Shown here: positions 1-8,692 of the stretch, piece by piece
Position numbering within the stretch: position 1 is the stretch's first letter
How the letters are laid out: each line of letters starts with the position of its first letter
From: Saccharopolyspora gloriosae
Lineage (GTDB): Bacteria; Actinomycetota; Actinomycetes; Mycobacteriales; Pseudonocardiaceae
Direction of reading: 5' to 3'
DNA: 64,000 nucleotides
Assembly (NCBI RefSeq): GCF_022828475.1
Contig: NZ_CP059557.1
Span: 1,302,001 to 1,366,000 of the forward strand
The notes under the pieces: model-generated
What the model saw: only the letters and a program-made list of their open reading frames with translations
What the model was told of the DNA's origin: nothing
The model's database searches: none
Program-made: the position numbers and the translations under genes

Positions 1-131
1 ATGACCGCAGCCGAAGCGGCGAAACCGGTGGCCACGACCACTCCGGTGGTCGCCCACAGGGCCAGTCGGCGCGGCCGCGTCCCGGGAGAATCCCCGGACT
101 CCGCGGCAGGATCAGGTGCTAAAGGGTCCAT
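1..131 (-). CDS. hypothetical membrane or secreted protein, N-terminal part only
   Basis: A minus-strand reading frame starts with ATG at 131 and runs off the left edge, giving 43 residues. The first 22 are hydrophilic and Pro/Asp-rich, then two arginine-containing residues precede a hydrophobic stretch (LALWATTGVVVATGFAASAA), which looks like a single transmembrane anchor or signal peptide. A GAGTGG stretch just upstream could be a weak ribosome binding site. Codon 4 is TTA, rare in such genomes. The rest of the protein lies outside the window, so no function can be given. The plus-strand frame over the same bases has no supporting features. Confidence 0.5.
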   Translation of the reverse strand, partial: MDPLAPDPAAESGDSPGTRPRRLALWATTGVVVATGFAASAAV

Positions 132-421
132 CGTGTCCCACTCGTTCAGTCCCGACGGAACGAGCCGGCGAACTCGCTCCGCTGATACCGGCAGCGTCCG
201 ATGCGGACCGAAGTCGACGTTCCGGACGTAGCGCGTGGATCTCGCGACACGGTAGCGGCTCTGACAAGGCGCGCGTGGCCCGGGTGCCGCGGTCGGCGTG
301 GGTGATCCACTGCGTGCGCTGGTGATTCATCGGGAAAGCGTCCGGTTCAGACACCTTCGGGTGATGCATGATCGCGGAGCGTGCGGGGTGCGCCGCGAAC
401 GTCGGCCCGGAGGCGGGCATC
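132..421. other. divergent intergenic region before acyP
   Basis: About 290 bases separate the leftward membrane protein gene from acyP. I see no conserved coding frame on either strand. The region must hold the promoters of both genes, but no convincing -35/-10 pair stands out. Confidence 0.4.
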
Positions 422-748
422 ATGCGAGGCGTGAGCGACACCGACGACACCGGCCCGGCCGGCTCCGCGAACACCGAACAGGTTCGACTGACCGCCTGGG
501 TGCACGGGCACGTGCAAGGCGTCGGGTTCCGCTGGTGGACCCGGGCGCGCGCCCTCGAACTCGGCCTGGTCGGCAGCGCCACGAACCTGCCCGCCAGCCG
601 TGTCGAGGTCGTAGCCGAAGGCCCGCGCGATGCCTGCCAACGACTGCTCACCGCGCTGCGCTCCACCGGCACCCCGGGCCAGGTCGACCACGTCGCCGAA
701 CAGTGGACCGTCCCGAAGGGCGACCGAACCGGCTTCGTCGAACGCTGA
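422..748 (+). CDS. acyP: acylphosphatase
   Basis: Small cytoplasmic enzyme that hydrolyses the carboxyl-phosphate bond of acyl phosphates. The family signature VQGVGFRWW carries the phosphate-binding loop and catalytic Arg, and the downstream GSATN supplies the catalytic Asn, though the usual GWVRN motif is altered. From ATG 422 the protein has 108 residues, slightly longer than the usual 90 or so because of an acidic N-terminal extension. GTG 431 is an alternative start, and the frame is open further upstream. Placement immediately before smc matches the mycobacterial order. Confidence 0.85.
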   Translation: MRGVSDTDDTGPAGSANTEQVRLTAWVHGHVQGVGFRWWTRARALELGLVGSATNLPASRVEVVAEGPRDACQRLLTALRSTGTPGQVDHVAEQWTVPKGDRTGFVER

Positions 749-763
749 CCCCCCGGCTCGCAC

Positions 764-930
764 GGGAACGGCCCACTAGCCGGCTCGCGCCGGTGAAGGA
801 GCTGATCCCGCCGACGAGGTGAATGGTCCACTTGCCCGGTCCTACCGGGCGAGGGAGGCATCGACCTGATCCAGCTGGAGGAGTGAACGGCCCGTTAGAC
901 CGGTCGCGCCGGGCCAAGGGGGCATTGACC
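764..930 (+). repeat. three tandem hairpin repeats (GTGAACGG/GTGAATGG family)
   Basis: Three related elements of about 48 bases begin at 764, 819 and 883. Each starts with a variant of (G)TGAA(C/T)GG(C/T)CC and has a central GC-rich stem, for example GCCCGG tccta CCGGGC in the second. The second and third end with GGCATCGACC or GGCATTGACC; the first ends differently. They lie between the acyP stop and smc and probably act as terminators or transcript-end structures. The same family appears at the right end of the window. Confidence 0.65.
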
Positions 931-1054
931 TCAGGTGGTGCGCGTGTCGGCGGGGAGGGCTCGGCGCGGTTCTGCGAGGTGGTGAACATCGCGGCGGGTA
1001 CGCTCTGCCGAACGCCGCACGCAGGAAGTACTCGCGGGAAGGTCGATCGCAGCC

Positions 1055-4000
1055 GTGCACTTGAAGAGCCTGACGCTCAAAGGGTTCAAATCCTTCGCCT
1101 CGGCCACCACGCTGCGCTTCGAACCCGGCATCACCTGCGTGGTCGGCCCCAACGGCTCCGGCAAGTCCAACGTGCTGGACGCGCTGCGCTGGGTGATGGG
1201 CGAGCAGGGCGCGAAGGACCTGCGCGGCGGCAAGATGGAGGACGTCATCTTCGCCGGCACCTCCGGCCGCGCCCCGCTGGGCCGCGCCGAGGTCACCCTC
1301 ACCATCGACAACGCCGACGGCGCGTTGCCCATCGAGTACACCGAAGTCTCGATCACCCGCCGGATGTACCGCGACGGCGCCAGCGAGTACGAGATCAACG
1401 GCAACAGCTGCCGCCTCATGGACGTGCAGGAACTGCTGTCGGACTCCGGTATCGGCCGCGAAATGCACGTCATCGTCGGCCAGGGCCAGCTCGCGTCGAT
1501 CCTGCAGGCCAAGCCCGATGAGCACCGCAGGCTCATCGAAGAGGCCGCGGGCGTGCTCAAGCACCGCAAGCGCAAAGAGAAGGCGCTGCGCAAGCTCGAC
1601 GCGATGCAGGCCAACCTGACCCGGTTGACCGACCTCACCGGCGAACTGCGCCGCCAGCTCAAACCCCTCGGCAAGCAGGCCGAGATCGCGCGCAAGGCGC
1701 AGACCGTGCAGGCCGACCTGCGGGACGCGCGGCTGCGGCTGATCGCCGACGACCTGCTGTCCTCCCGCGCCGAACTGGCCCGCGACCAGGCCGATCAGGA
1801 AGAGGCCAAGACCAAGCGGGCCGAGGTCGAACGCGGCCTCCAGTTCGCCCAGTCCGAGGAGAAGGGCCTGGAGGAGAAGGTCGCGGCCGACGCGCCGCGG
1901 CTCAACCGCGCCCAGGACACCTGGTACCGGCTGTCCGCGCTGGAAGAACGCCTGCACGGCACGCTGCGGCTCGCCGCCGAACGCCACAAGCACCTCACCG
2001 CGCAGAACACCGAGCAGCGCACCGGACGCGACCCCGACCAGCTCGACGCCGAAGCGGAAGAGGCCGCCGAGCAGGAGATCGAGCTGCGCGAAGAGGTCGA
2101 GAACGCCCGCGAGGCCCTCGGTGAAGTCGTGCGGCGGCGCTCCGAACTGGAATCGCAGCTCAAAGAGGCCGAACGCGAGCACATGGCCGCGGTCCGCGCC
2201 ATCGCCGACCGGCGCGAGGGCGTCGCACGGCTGTCCGGCCAGGTCGAGTCGATGCGCAGCAAGGCGGGCGCCACCTCCGACGAGCTGGAACGGCTGTCGG
2301 CTTCGCTCGCCGAAGCGCAGGAACGCGCCGAGGTCGCCGAATCCGCGTTCGCCGACGCCGAAGCCGAAAGCGGCGGGCAGGAATCCGACGACGCCGGTCT
2401 GCACGACCGCCAGGCCAACGCCGCCGCCGCCCGAGACGCCGCCCGCTCCCGCGTCGAAGAACTCGTGAAGGCCGAGCGGACCGCGGAACGGGAGATCGCG
2501 TCCTGGCAGGCCCGCGTCGAAGCGCTGTCGATGGGCCTCAACCGCAAGGACGGCGCGGGTGCGCTGCTGGCCGCAGGCGACAAGGTGCCGGGGCTGCTCG
2601 GCTCCGTGGCCGCGCTGCTGACCGTGGACAACGGGGCGGAGGCCGCGCTGGCCGCCGCGCTCGGAGCCGTCGCCGACGCCGTCGCGGTCACCGGCGTCGA
2701 CGACGCGGTCAGCGCGCTGGAACTGCTCAAGAACGATGCGGCGGGCAAAGCAGGAGTGCTGGTCGGGGGAGCAGCCGAGGCGGACCGGTCGAGCTGGCCG
2801 ACGCTGCCGGACGGGGCGCGCTGGGCCGCCGACCTGGTGCGCGCGCCCGACGGACTGCGCGCCGCGGTGACCACGGCGCTGGACCGGATGGCGGTCGTCG
2901 ACGACCTCCCCGCCGCCCGCGCGGTCGTGCGGGCGCACCCCGAGGTGCGGGCCGTGACGCGCGACGGCGACGTGCTCGGCGGGAACTGGGCCACCGGTGG
3001 CTCCGACGACGGGCAGAGCGTCATCGAGGTGCAGGCCGCGGTCGCCGAAGCCGAACAGGAACACGCCGCCGCCGGACGGCGCCTCGAACAGCACGCCGCC
3101 GCGCTCGAAGGCGCCCGGGCCGAGGAACAGGCTCGTCGCGACGAGGTCCGCGTCGTGCAGGAGCAGATCAACGAGGCCAAGGTCGCCGCGGCCCGCAGCT
3201 CCGAACGCGTCTCCAGCCTGCGCAAAGCCGCCCAGTCCGCGGCCGCCGAAGTGGAGCGGGTGCGCCAGCAGCGCGCGAAGGTCGAGCAGTCCCGCGAACA
3301 GGCGCTGTCCTCGTTGGCGGAACTGGAGGAGCGGCTCGCCGCCGTCAAGAACGAGCAGGAAGAGCAGGCCGAACCGGACACCGAACTGCGGGACCGGCTC
3401 GGCGGCGAACTCGGCACGCTGCGCCAAGAGGAGATGGACGCCCGCCTCGGCCAGCGCACCGCCGAGGAACGCGCTCGCGCCGTGCAAGGCCGCGCCGACC
3501 AACTGCGCCGCGCCGCCAGGCAGGAACGCGAAGCACGCGCCCGCGCCGAAGCGGCCCGCCAAGCCAGGGAGCGCGGCGCCCGCGTCGCGAAGGCGGTGGT
3601 CGACGGCGCTGAGACCGCGTTGCAGCGGATCGCGTCCTCGCTGCGCGCGGCCACCGAGGAACGCGACACCGCGCAGGCGTTGCAGAGCGAGCACGAGCAG
3701 GCGCTCGGCGCGGTTCGCGCGCGGGTGCGGGAACTCGGCGGCGAGCTGGAGAAGCTCACCGACGCGGTGCACCGGGACGAAGTGGTGCGCGCCGAGCAGC
3801 GGCTGCGCATCGAACAGCTCGAATCCAAGATCATCGAAGATTTCGGCATCGGCCTCGACGACCTCGCCGAGGAGTACGGCCCGACGGTGCCCGTCCCGCC
3901 GAGCCCCGCCGAGGTCGCCGAATACGAGGCGGCGAAGGAACGCGGCGAAGACGTCACCATGCCTCCCTCGGTGCCCTACGACCGCAGCACCCAGGAACGC

Positions 4001-4867
4001 CGTGCGAAACGCGCGGAGAAGGACCTGTCGCTGCTGGGCAAGGTCAACCCGCTGGCGTTGGAGGAGTACGCGGCGCTGGAGGAGCGCTACCGATTCCTGT
4101 CCACGCAGCTGGAGGACATCAAGTCCACCCGGCGCGACCTGCTGGACGTTGTGAAGGAAGTCGACGAGAAGATCCTGGAAGTCTTCCAGTCCGCTTTCCA
4201 CGACGTGGCCGCCGAATTCGAGAAGGTGTTCTCCGTCCTGTTCCCCGGCGGTGACGGCCGGCTGGTGCTCACCGATCCCGAGGACCTGCTCACCACCGGC
4301 ATCGAGGTGGAGGCGCGGCCGCCGGGCAAGAAGGTCAAGCGCTTGTCGCTGCTGTCCGGCGGGGAGAAGTCGCTGACCGCCGTCGCCATGCTGGTGGCGA
4401 TCTTCCGGGCGCGGCCCTCGCCGTTCTACGTGCTCGACGAGGTGGAGGCCGCGCTCGACGACACCAACCTGCGGCGGCTGATCATCCTGCTCGACCAGCT
4501 GCGCGACACCTCGCAGCTGCTGATCATCACGCACCAGAAGCCGACGATGGAGATCGCCGACGCGCTCTACGGCGTGAGCATGCGCGGCGACGGCATCACC
4601 ACGGTCATCTCGCAGCGGCTGCGCGGGTCGAAGGGCAAGGCCGCAGGGGAAGGCCCGGCGCCGGAGACGGTGGCCGACGGCGACGTTCCGGCGGACGCGG
4701 CGGCGACTTCGGCCCAGGAGACCGCTCTGGACGCTGAAACTCCGCGAGCCGAGGTTCCGGCAGGTGCTCAGCCCGAGGAGGATTCGGCCGGAGAAGCCCC
4801 TTCTTCCGAAGCCCATTCTTCCGAAGCGCAGCCCGCCGACGTGCCGGGCGGTCCCGACGCCTCCTGA
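1055..4867 (+). CDS. smc: chromosome segregation protein SMC
   Basis: Condensin-type ATPase that organises and segregates the chromosome, working as a dimer with ScpA and ScpB. The GTG start gives 1270 residues beginning with the typical SMC N-terminus (LKSLTLKGFKSF). Walker A (GPNGSGKS) is at 31-38. Long Glu/Arg/Ala-rich coiled coils flank a hinge at roughly 511-670. The ABC signature LSGGEKSLTA is near 1100 and Walker B (FYVLDEVEAALDD) at 1124-1136. About 70 acidic, Ala/Ser/Glu-rich residues follow the head domain and are not needed by the fold. The large antisense frame on this gene is a GC artefact. Confidence 0.97.
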   Translation: MHLKSLTLKGFKSFASATTLRFEPGITCVVGPNGSGKSNVLDALRWVMGEQGAKDLRGGKMEDVIFAGTSGRAPLGRAEVTLTIDNADGALPIEYTEVSITRRMYRDGASEYEINGNSCRLMDVQELLSDSGIGREMHVIVGQGQLASILQAKPDEHRRLIEEAAGVLKHRKRKEKALRKLDAMQANLTRLTDLTGELRRQLKPLGKQAEIARKAQTVQADLRDARLRLIADDLLSSRAELARDQADQEEAKTKRAEVERGLQFAQSEEKGLEEKVAADAPRLNRAQDTWYRLSALEERLHGTLRLAAERHKHLTAQNTEQRTGRDPDQLDAEAEEAAEQEIELREEVENAREALGEVVRRRSELESQLKEAEREHMAAVRAIADRREGVARLSGQVESMRSKAGATSDELERLSASLAEAQERAEVAESAFADAEAESGGQESDDAGLHDRQANAAAARDAARSRVEELVKAERTAEREIASWQARVEALSMGLNRKDGAGALLAAGDKVPGLLGSVAALLTVDNGAEAALAAALGAVADAVAVTGVDDAVSALELLKNDAAGKAGVLVGGAAEADRSSWPTLPDGARWAADLVRAPDGLRAAVTTALDRMAVVDDLPAARAVVRAHPEVRAVTRDGDVLGGNWATGGSDDGQSVIEVQAAVAEAEQEHAAAGRRLEQHAAALEGARAEEQARRDEVRVVQEQINEAKVAAARSSERVSSLRKAAQSAAAEVERVRQQRAKVEQSREQALSSLAELEERLAAVKNEQEEQAEPDTELRDRLGGELGTLRQEEMDARLGQRTAEERARAVQGRADQLRRAARQEREARARAEAARQARERGARVAKAVVDGAETALQRIASSLRAATEERDTAQALQSEHEQALGAVRARVRELGGELEKLTDAVHRDEVVRAEQRLRIEQLESKIIEDFGIGLDDLAEEYGPTVPVPPSPAEVAEYEAAKERGEDVTMPPSVPYDRSTQERRAKRAEKDLSLLGKVNPLALEEYAALEERYRFLSTQLEDIKSTRRDLLDVVKEVDEKILEVFQSAFHDVAAEFEKVFSVLFPGGDGRLVLTDPEDLLTTGIEVEARPPGKKVKRLSLLSGGEKSLTAVAMLVAIFRARPSPFYVLDEVEAALDDTNLRRLIILLDQLRDTSQLLIITHQKPTMEIADALYGVSMRGDGITTVISQRLRGSKGKAAGEGPAPETVADGDVPADAAATSAQETALDAETPRAEVPAGAQPEEDSAGEAPSSEAHSSEAQPADVPGGPDAS

Positions 4868-4975
4868 CCGGTGGCCCGGGCGCACGCGGATCTTGCAGCG
4901 AGCGTCCAGCTTCCTCGCAGGTTGCGGCTCTAACTTCGGTCTCGTTCCGAGAACGTGACTGCGAGAGAGGGCGGC

Positions 4976-5827
4976 ATGTCAGACCACCACGAAGGTCAGC
5001 GAGTCAGCCGACGATCCATGTTCGCCGGCGTCGGTTCCATCGGACTGGGCACGTTGCTCGCCGCGTGCGGATCGCAGGCGGGCGGCAGCTCCACCGTCAC
5101 CACCTCCACCGGGGAGAGCGCGTCGGTCACGCCGCAGACCGCCACCGACGCGACGGACCTGTTCGCCGGGACCAACACCTGCACTCTCACCCCCGACACC
5201 ACGCAGGGGCCGTACTACTTCGACGCCGACAAGATCCGCGCCGACATCCGGGAGGACCGGGAGGGCGTGCGGCTGCGGCTCGCGCTCAAGGTGCAGGACA
5301 GCGAGACGTGCGCGGTGCTGCCGAACGCCGTCGTGGAGATCTGGCATTGCGACGCGGCAGGGCTGTACTCCGGTGCCGAGGACCAGTCCAGCGGCGGCGG
5401 CGGTACTCCGCCCGGTCCGCCGCCGGAGAACGGTGAGCGGCCCGGCGGCGGTCCCGGCGGTGGAGATCAGGACCTGGTGCCCACCGACGACAAGCGCTAC
5501 CTGCGCGGTGCTCAGGTCAGCAACGCCGAGGGCGTCGTCGAGTTCACCACCATCTGGCCCGGTTGGTACATGGGCCGCACCGTGCACATCCACGTGATGG
5601 TCCACGTCAGCAACGAGCGGGTGCTGACCAGCCAGCTCATGTTCGACGAGGAGCTGAACTCGGCGGTGTTCGCCCGGCAGCCCTACGCCGCGCACACCGG
5701 GCGGGACACCTTCAACGACGGTGACAACATCTTCGAGGACTCCATGCTCCTCAAAGTCGCCCAGGACGGCGACGGCTACCTGGCCGCGATCGTCCTGTCC
5801 GCGGACTCCGACAAGGACGGCGCCTGA
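4976..5827 (+). CDS. Tat-exported intradiol dioxygenase-like lipoprotein
   Basis: The N-terminus has a twin-arginine motif (SRRSMF), a hydrophobic stretch and a lipobox (LLAACGS), so the protein is probably exported folded and lipid-anchored. The mature part matches the intradiol ring-cleavage dioxygenase fold: TQGPYYFD, then VEIWHCDAAGLYSG, then WYMGRTVHIHV. These supply the Tyr and His residues that bind non-haem iron in catechol and protocatechuate dioxygenases. A Gly/Pro-rich insert (about residues 138-162) interrupts the domain. ATG 4976 was preferred over GTG 4955 because GAGAGGG precedes it. The substrate is unknown; extracellular family members act on plant or soil aromatics. Confidence 0.82.
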   Translation: MSDHHEGQRVSRRSMFAGVGSIGLGTLLAACGSQAGGSSTVTTSTGESASVTPQTATDATDLFAGTNTCTLTPDTTQGPYYFDADKIRADIREDREGVRLRLALKVQDSETCAVLPNAVVEIWHCDAAGLYSGAEDQSSGGGGTPPGPPPENGERPGGGPGGGDQDLVPTDDKRYLRGAQVSNAEGVVEFTTIWPGWYMGRTVHIHVMVHVSNERVLTSQLMFDEELNSAVFARQPYAAHTGRDTFNDGDNIFEDSMLLKVAQDGDGYLAAIVLSADSDKDGA

Positions 5828-6111
5828 CCGGCCATCGGCCCCACCTGAATGATGGATTCGCAATTTCTCGCGAAATCGACCGAGCCATGATCACGACGGA
5901 ACGGTCGGAGTGAGTCGTTCATGTCGGCGGTGGTGGGTTCGGCGGCAGTATTGCGGTGGTTCTCGCGCAATTGCGGGAGTTTCCCACCGGACGGCTGGCC
6001 GCCCACGTCCGTATCGGGTCATGGATGCGGCGCCTTTCGGGGCGGCATTCGCCGGATCGGACGTGGGCACTACGGTGTGCGTCGCGTTCTTGATGCCCCC
6101 AGGAGGCCACT

Positions 6112-7062
6112 ATGTCTCAGCCATACGGCCCGCAACCGGGTCAGCCGTACCCCCAGCAGCCCGTGTGGACTCCCGGTGGGTACGGAGCGCAGGACGGGTC
6201 GCAACCCGCGCAGCAGAACCCCGCCTCCGGGCCGTTCCAGCAGCCGTATCCGGATTCCGGGCCGCTGCCGCAGCCCTACCAGGGCGGTCTGCCGCAGCCG
6301 AGCTACCCGGCATCGGGGCCGATGCAGCAGCAGCCGTACCCGGGCTCGGGACCCGTCGCCCAGCCCTACCCGGGTTCGGGACCGATGCCCGAGCAGCCGT
6401 ATCCGGGCTCGGGGCCGATGCCCCAGCAGCCGTATCCGGGCTCAGGACCTATGCCCCAGCAGCCGTATCCGGGCTCGGGACCTATGCCCCAGCAGCCGTA
6501 TCCGGGCTCGGGGCCGATGCCCCAGCAGGGGTATCCGCAGCCGGGATACCCGAGCCAGCCCGGATACCCGGGCCAGCCGCAGCAGGGCTACCCGCAGCCC
6601 GGCTACCCGCAGCCCGGTCAGCAGGCTCCGGGCATGCCGCCGCAGCAGCAGCCCGCGGCGATGGCTCCGCCGCCCGCGGGCATGGGGCGGGTCGTGCTGG
6701 ACGCTTCGTACGCCCCGCCGGCGTTCATGCTCGCGTTGTTCAAGCCGGGCGTGACCATCAACGGGCAGCCGGGGCCGCCCGCGGTCTGGGGAAGGACCGT
6801 GATCGACCTGCCGCCGGGCCAGCACCAGATCGAGGTGCACGTCAACTACCTGTGGAAGTTCGGTTCGGCCACCGCGGTGATCCCGGTGAACGCGGGCCAG
6901 CAGCTCGAGGCCTACTACAAGCCTCCGATGCAGGCCTTCGGTTCGGGCGCGATCGGCCCCGTGCCGCAGTCCACGCCGAACATCGGTCTGACGATCGGCT
7001 ACCTGGTGGCCTGCGTGGTGCTCGGCGTGCTCATCGGTGTGCTGCCCATTGCGTTGAGCTGA
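6112..7062 (+). CDS. Pro/Gly/Gln-repeat membrane protein
   Basis: A strong AGGAGG precedes ATG 6112 and gives 316 residues. The first 180 or so are almost entirely P, G, Q, Y and S, including tandem copies of PYPGSGPMPQQ (33-base DNA units) followed by GYPQPGYP-type repeats. The C-terminal third is a compact domain that starts near GRVVLDASY, contains the segment LPPGQHQIEVHVNY and ends in a hydrophobic helix (YLVACVVLGVLIGVLPIAL). The topology suggests a disordered cytoplasmic or surface tail, a small beta-rich domain and a membrane anchor. I do not recognise a named family. Confidence 0.75.
   Translation: MSQPYGPQPGQPYPQQPVWTPGGYGAQDGSQPAQQNPASGPFQQPYPDSGPLPQPYQGGLPQPSYPASGPMQQQPYPGSGPVAQPYPGSGPMPEQPYPGSGPMPQQPYPGSGPMPQQPYPGSGPMPQQPYPGSGPMPQQGYPQPGYPSQPGYPGQPQQGYPQPGYPQPGQQAPGMPPQQQPAAMAPPPAGMGRVVLDASYAPPAFMLALFKPGVTINGQPGPPAVWGRTVIDLPPGQHQIEVHVNYLWKFGSATAVIPVNAGQQLEAYYKPPMQAFGSGAIGPVPQSTPNIGLTIGYLVACVVLGVLIGVLPIALS
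6328..6532 (+). repeat. 33-bp in-frame tandem repeats encoding PYPGSGPMPQQ
   Basis: Near-identical 33-base units (core CAGCCGTATCCGGGCTC) repeat several times inside the preceding coding region. The copies differ mainly at third codon positions, and each encodes PYPGSGPMPQQ or a close variant. Copy number is likely to vary between strains. Confidence 0.75.
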
Positions 7063-7132
7063 CCTGTTGATCACATGGGTCGGCGGTAGCCGATGGTAAT
7101 AGCGGCGAATCACGCAGGATGATCGTCGTGTT

Positions 7133-7168
7133 CCGGTGCGGGCCGCGCGTCCTCCGCGACCCGCACCG
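7133..7168. terminator. bidirectional terminator hairpin
   Basis: CGGTGCGGG (7134-7142) pairs perfectly with CCCGCACCG (7160-7168), with an inner GCG/CGC. It sits between two convergent genes, as expected for a shared terminator. There is no strong T run. Confidence 0.55.
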
Positions 7169-7180
7169 CACGTCCGCCGC

Positions 7181-8692
7181 TCAGGCCGAGTCCGCGGTCT
7201 GCGGAGCCTTGTCCTCCGCCGCCGGAGTCGGATGGCGCAACGCCAGCAGCCCGCCGACGATCAGCGTGACGATCACCCCGACGGGCGTGAACCAGGGGAA
7301 CGCCAGCGACGCCTCGCCGCCTTCGCCGTCCGGGAACGTCACCCCGAACGCCAGGATCAGCACCACCACGAGCGTCGATACGAACGCGATGATCGCGTCG
7401 GTCTGCCGGGCACGCCGCACCAGCATCCCCAGCAGGAACGCGCCCAGCAGCGCGCCGTAGGTGTAGCTGGCGATGCTCAACCCGATCTCCACCACCGGGT
7501 TGTCGGTGCTGCTGAACAGCGACGCGAAGACCACGAACACCAGCGCCCACACCAGCGTCCAGATCTTGCCGAGCCGCAGCACGCTCGCGTCGTCCACATC
7601 GCGCTTGCCGATGCGCCGGTACAGGTCGCTGACGGTGGAGGTGGACAGCGAGTTCAGCGACGACGACAAGGTGCTCATCGCCGCAGCCAAAATTCCCGCG
7701 ATCAGCAGGCCGGACACGCCCACCGGCAGTTCGTTCACGATGAACCGGGGGAACAGCTCGTCATCACTGCCCATGCCCAACGCCGACGGGTCCGCTCCCT
7801 GGTAGAACGACCACAGCTGGGTGCCGATGAACAGGAACAGCGCGAACTGCAACGCCACCACGACGCCGCTGGCGATCAGCGCGAGCTGGCTGTCGCGCAG
7901 GTTCCGGCAGGACAGCAGCCGCTGCACCATCAGCTGGTCCGCGCCGTGCGAGGCCATCGCGAACACCGCACCACCGATCACCGCGGTGAAGAACGCGTAC
8001 TGCTCGGTGACGATCGACGAACCGAAGTCGAGGACCTGGAACTTGCCCTCCTGCAACGCGGTGGAGAACCAGTCGCCGGACAGCCGCCCGTTGAGCACGA
8101 CGGCCGCCGCGATCGCCCCCGCCACGTAGACGAACATCTGGATCGCGTCCACCCACACGACCGCCTTGATCCCGCCGAGGTAGGTGTAGATCACGGTCAG
8201 CACCGACAGCGCCAGCACGATCTGCCAGTAGGAGACGCTGATCCCGAACACCTCCAGCATCACCTTCACCGGGATCGCGGTGGCGAACAGCCGCAGCCCG
8301 TCCGCGAGCAGCCGGGTGATCAGGAAGGTGACCGAGGCGGTGCCCTGCAGCCCGGAACCGAAGCGCTGCCCGAGGAACTCGTAGGCGCTCACGAGGTTCC
8401 CGGCGTAGTACTTGGGCAGCAGCACGAACGCGACGATGACGCGGCCGATCAGATAGCCGATGGCCAGCTGCAGATAGGTGAAGGTGCCGAGGTAGGCCAC
8501 CGTCGGCACGCTGATCACGGTCAGCGTGGAGGTCTCGGTGGCGACCACGGAGAAGCACACCGCCCACCACGGCAGGGTGCGGCTGCCGACGAAGTACTCC
8601 TGCGAGCTGCGTTGCCGACCGCTCAGCAGCAAGCCCAGCAACGGCATCGCGACCAGGTACAACCCGATCACGATGAGATCGATGGACCTCAT
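7181..8692 (-). CDS. sodium:solute symporter family transporter
   Basis: About 503 residues with a dozen or more hydrophobic helices. The N-terminus (GLYLVAMPLLGLLLSGRQRSS, then EYFVGSRTLPWW) is typical of the SSS family, which imports sugars, sialic acids or organic solutes with Na+. The start is ATG 8692, which overlaps the anmK stop in an ATGA arrangement, so the two are translationally coupled. The frame stays open upstream of this ATG, but that part is only a shadow of anmK. The tail is short and hydrophilic. The neighbour suggests a cell-wall amino sugar as substrate; this is inferred from context only. Confidence 0.88.
   Translation of the reverse strand: MRSIDLIVIGLYLVAMPLLGLLLSGRQRSSQEYFVGSRTLPWWAVCFSVVATETSTLTVISVPTVAYLGTFTYLQLAIGYLIGRVIVAFVLLPKYYAGNLVSAYEFLGQRFGSGLQGTASVTFLITRLLADGLRLFATAIPVKVMLEVFGISVSYWQIVLALSVLTVIYTYLGGIKAVVWVDAIQMFVYVAGAIAAAVVLNGRLSGDWFSTALQEGKFQVLDFGSSIVTEQYAFFTAVIGGAVFAMASHGADQLMVQRLLSCRNLRDSQLALIASGVVVALQFALFLFIGTQLWSFYQGADPSALGMGSDDELFPRFIVNELPVGVSGLLIAGILAAAMSTLSSSLNSLSTSTVSDLYRRIGKRDVDDASVLRLGKIWTLVWALVFVVFASLFSSTDNPVVEIGLSIASYTYGALLGAFLLGMLVRRARQTDAIIAFVSTLVVVLILAFGVTFPDGEGGEASLAFPWFTPVGVIVTLIVGGLLALRHPTPAAEDKAPQTADSA

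Noticed and set aside
842-4885. 1347-residue minus-strand frame over smc
   Set aside because: Antisense shadow of a GC-rich gene; Leu/Gly/Arg/His-rich text with no domain, while the plus strand has a complete SMC.
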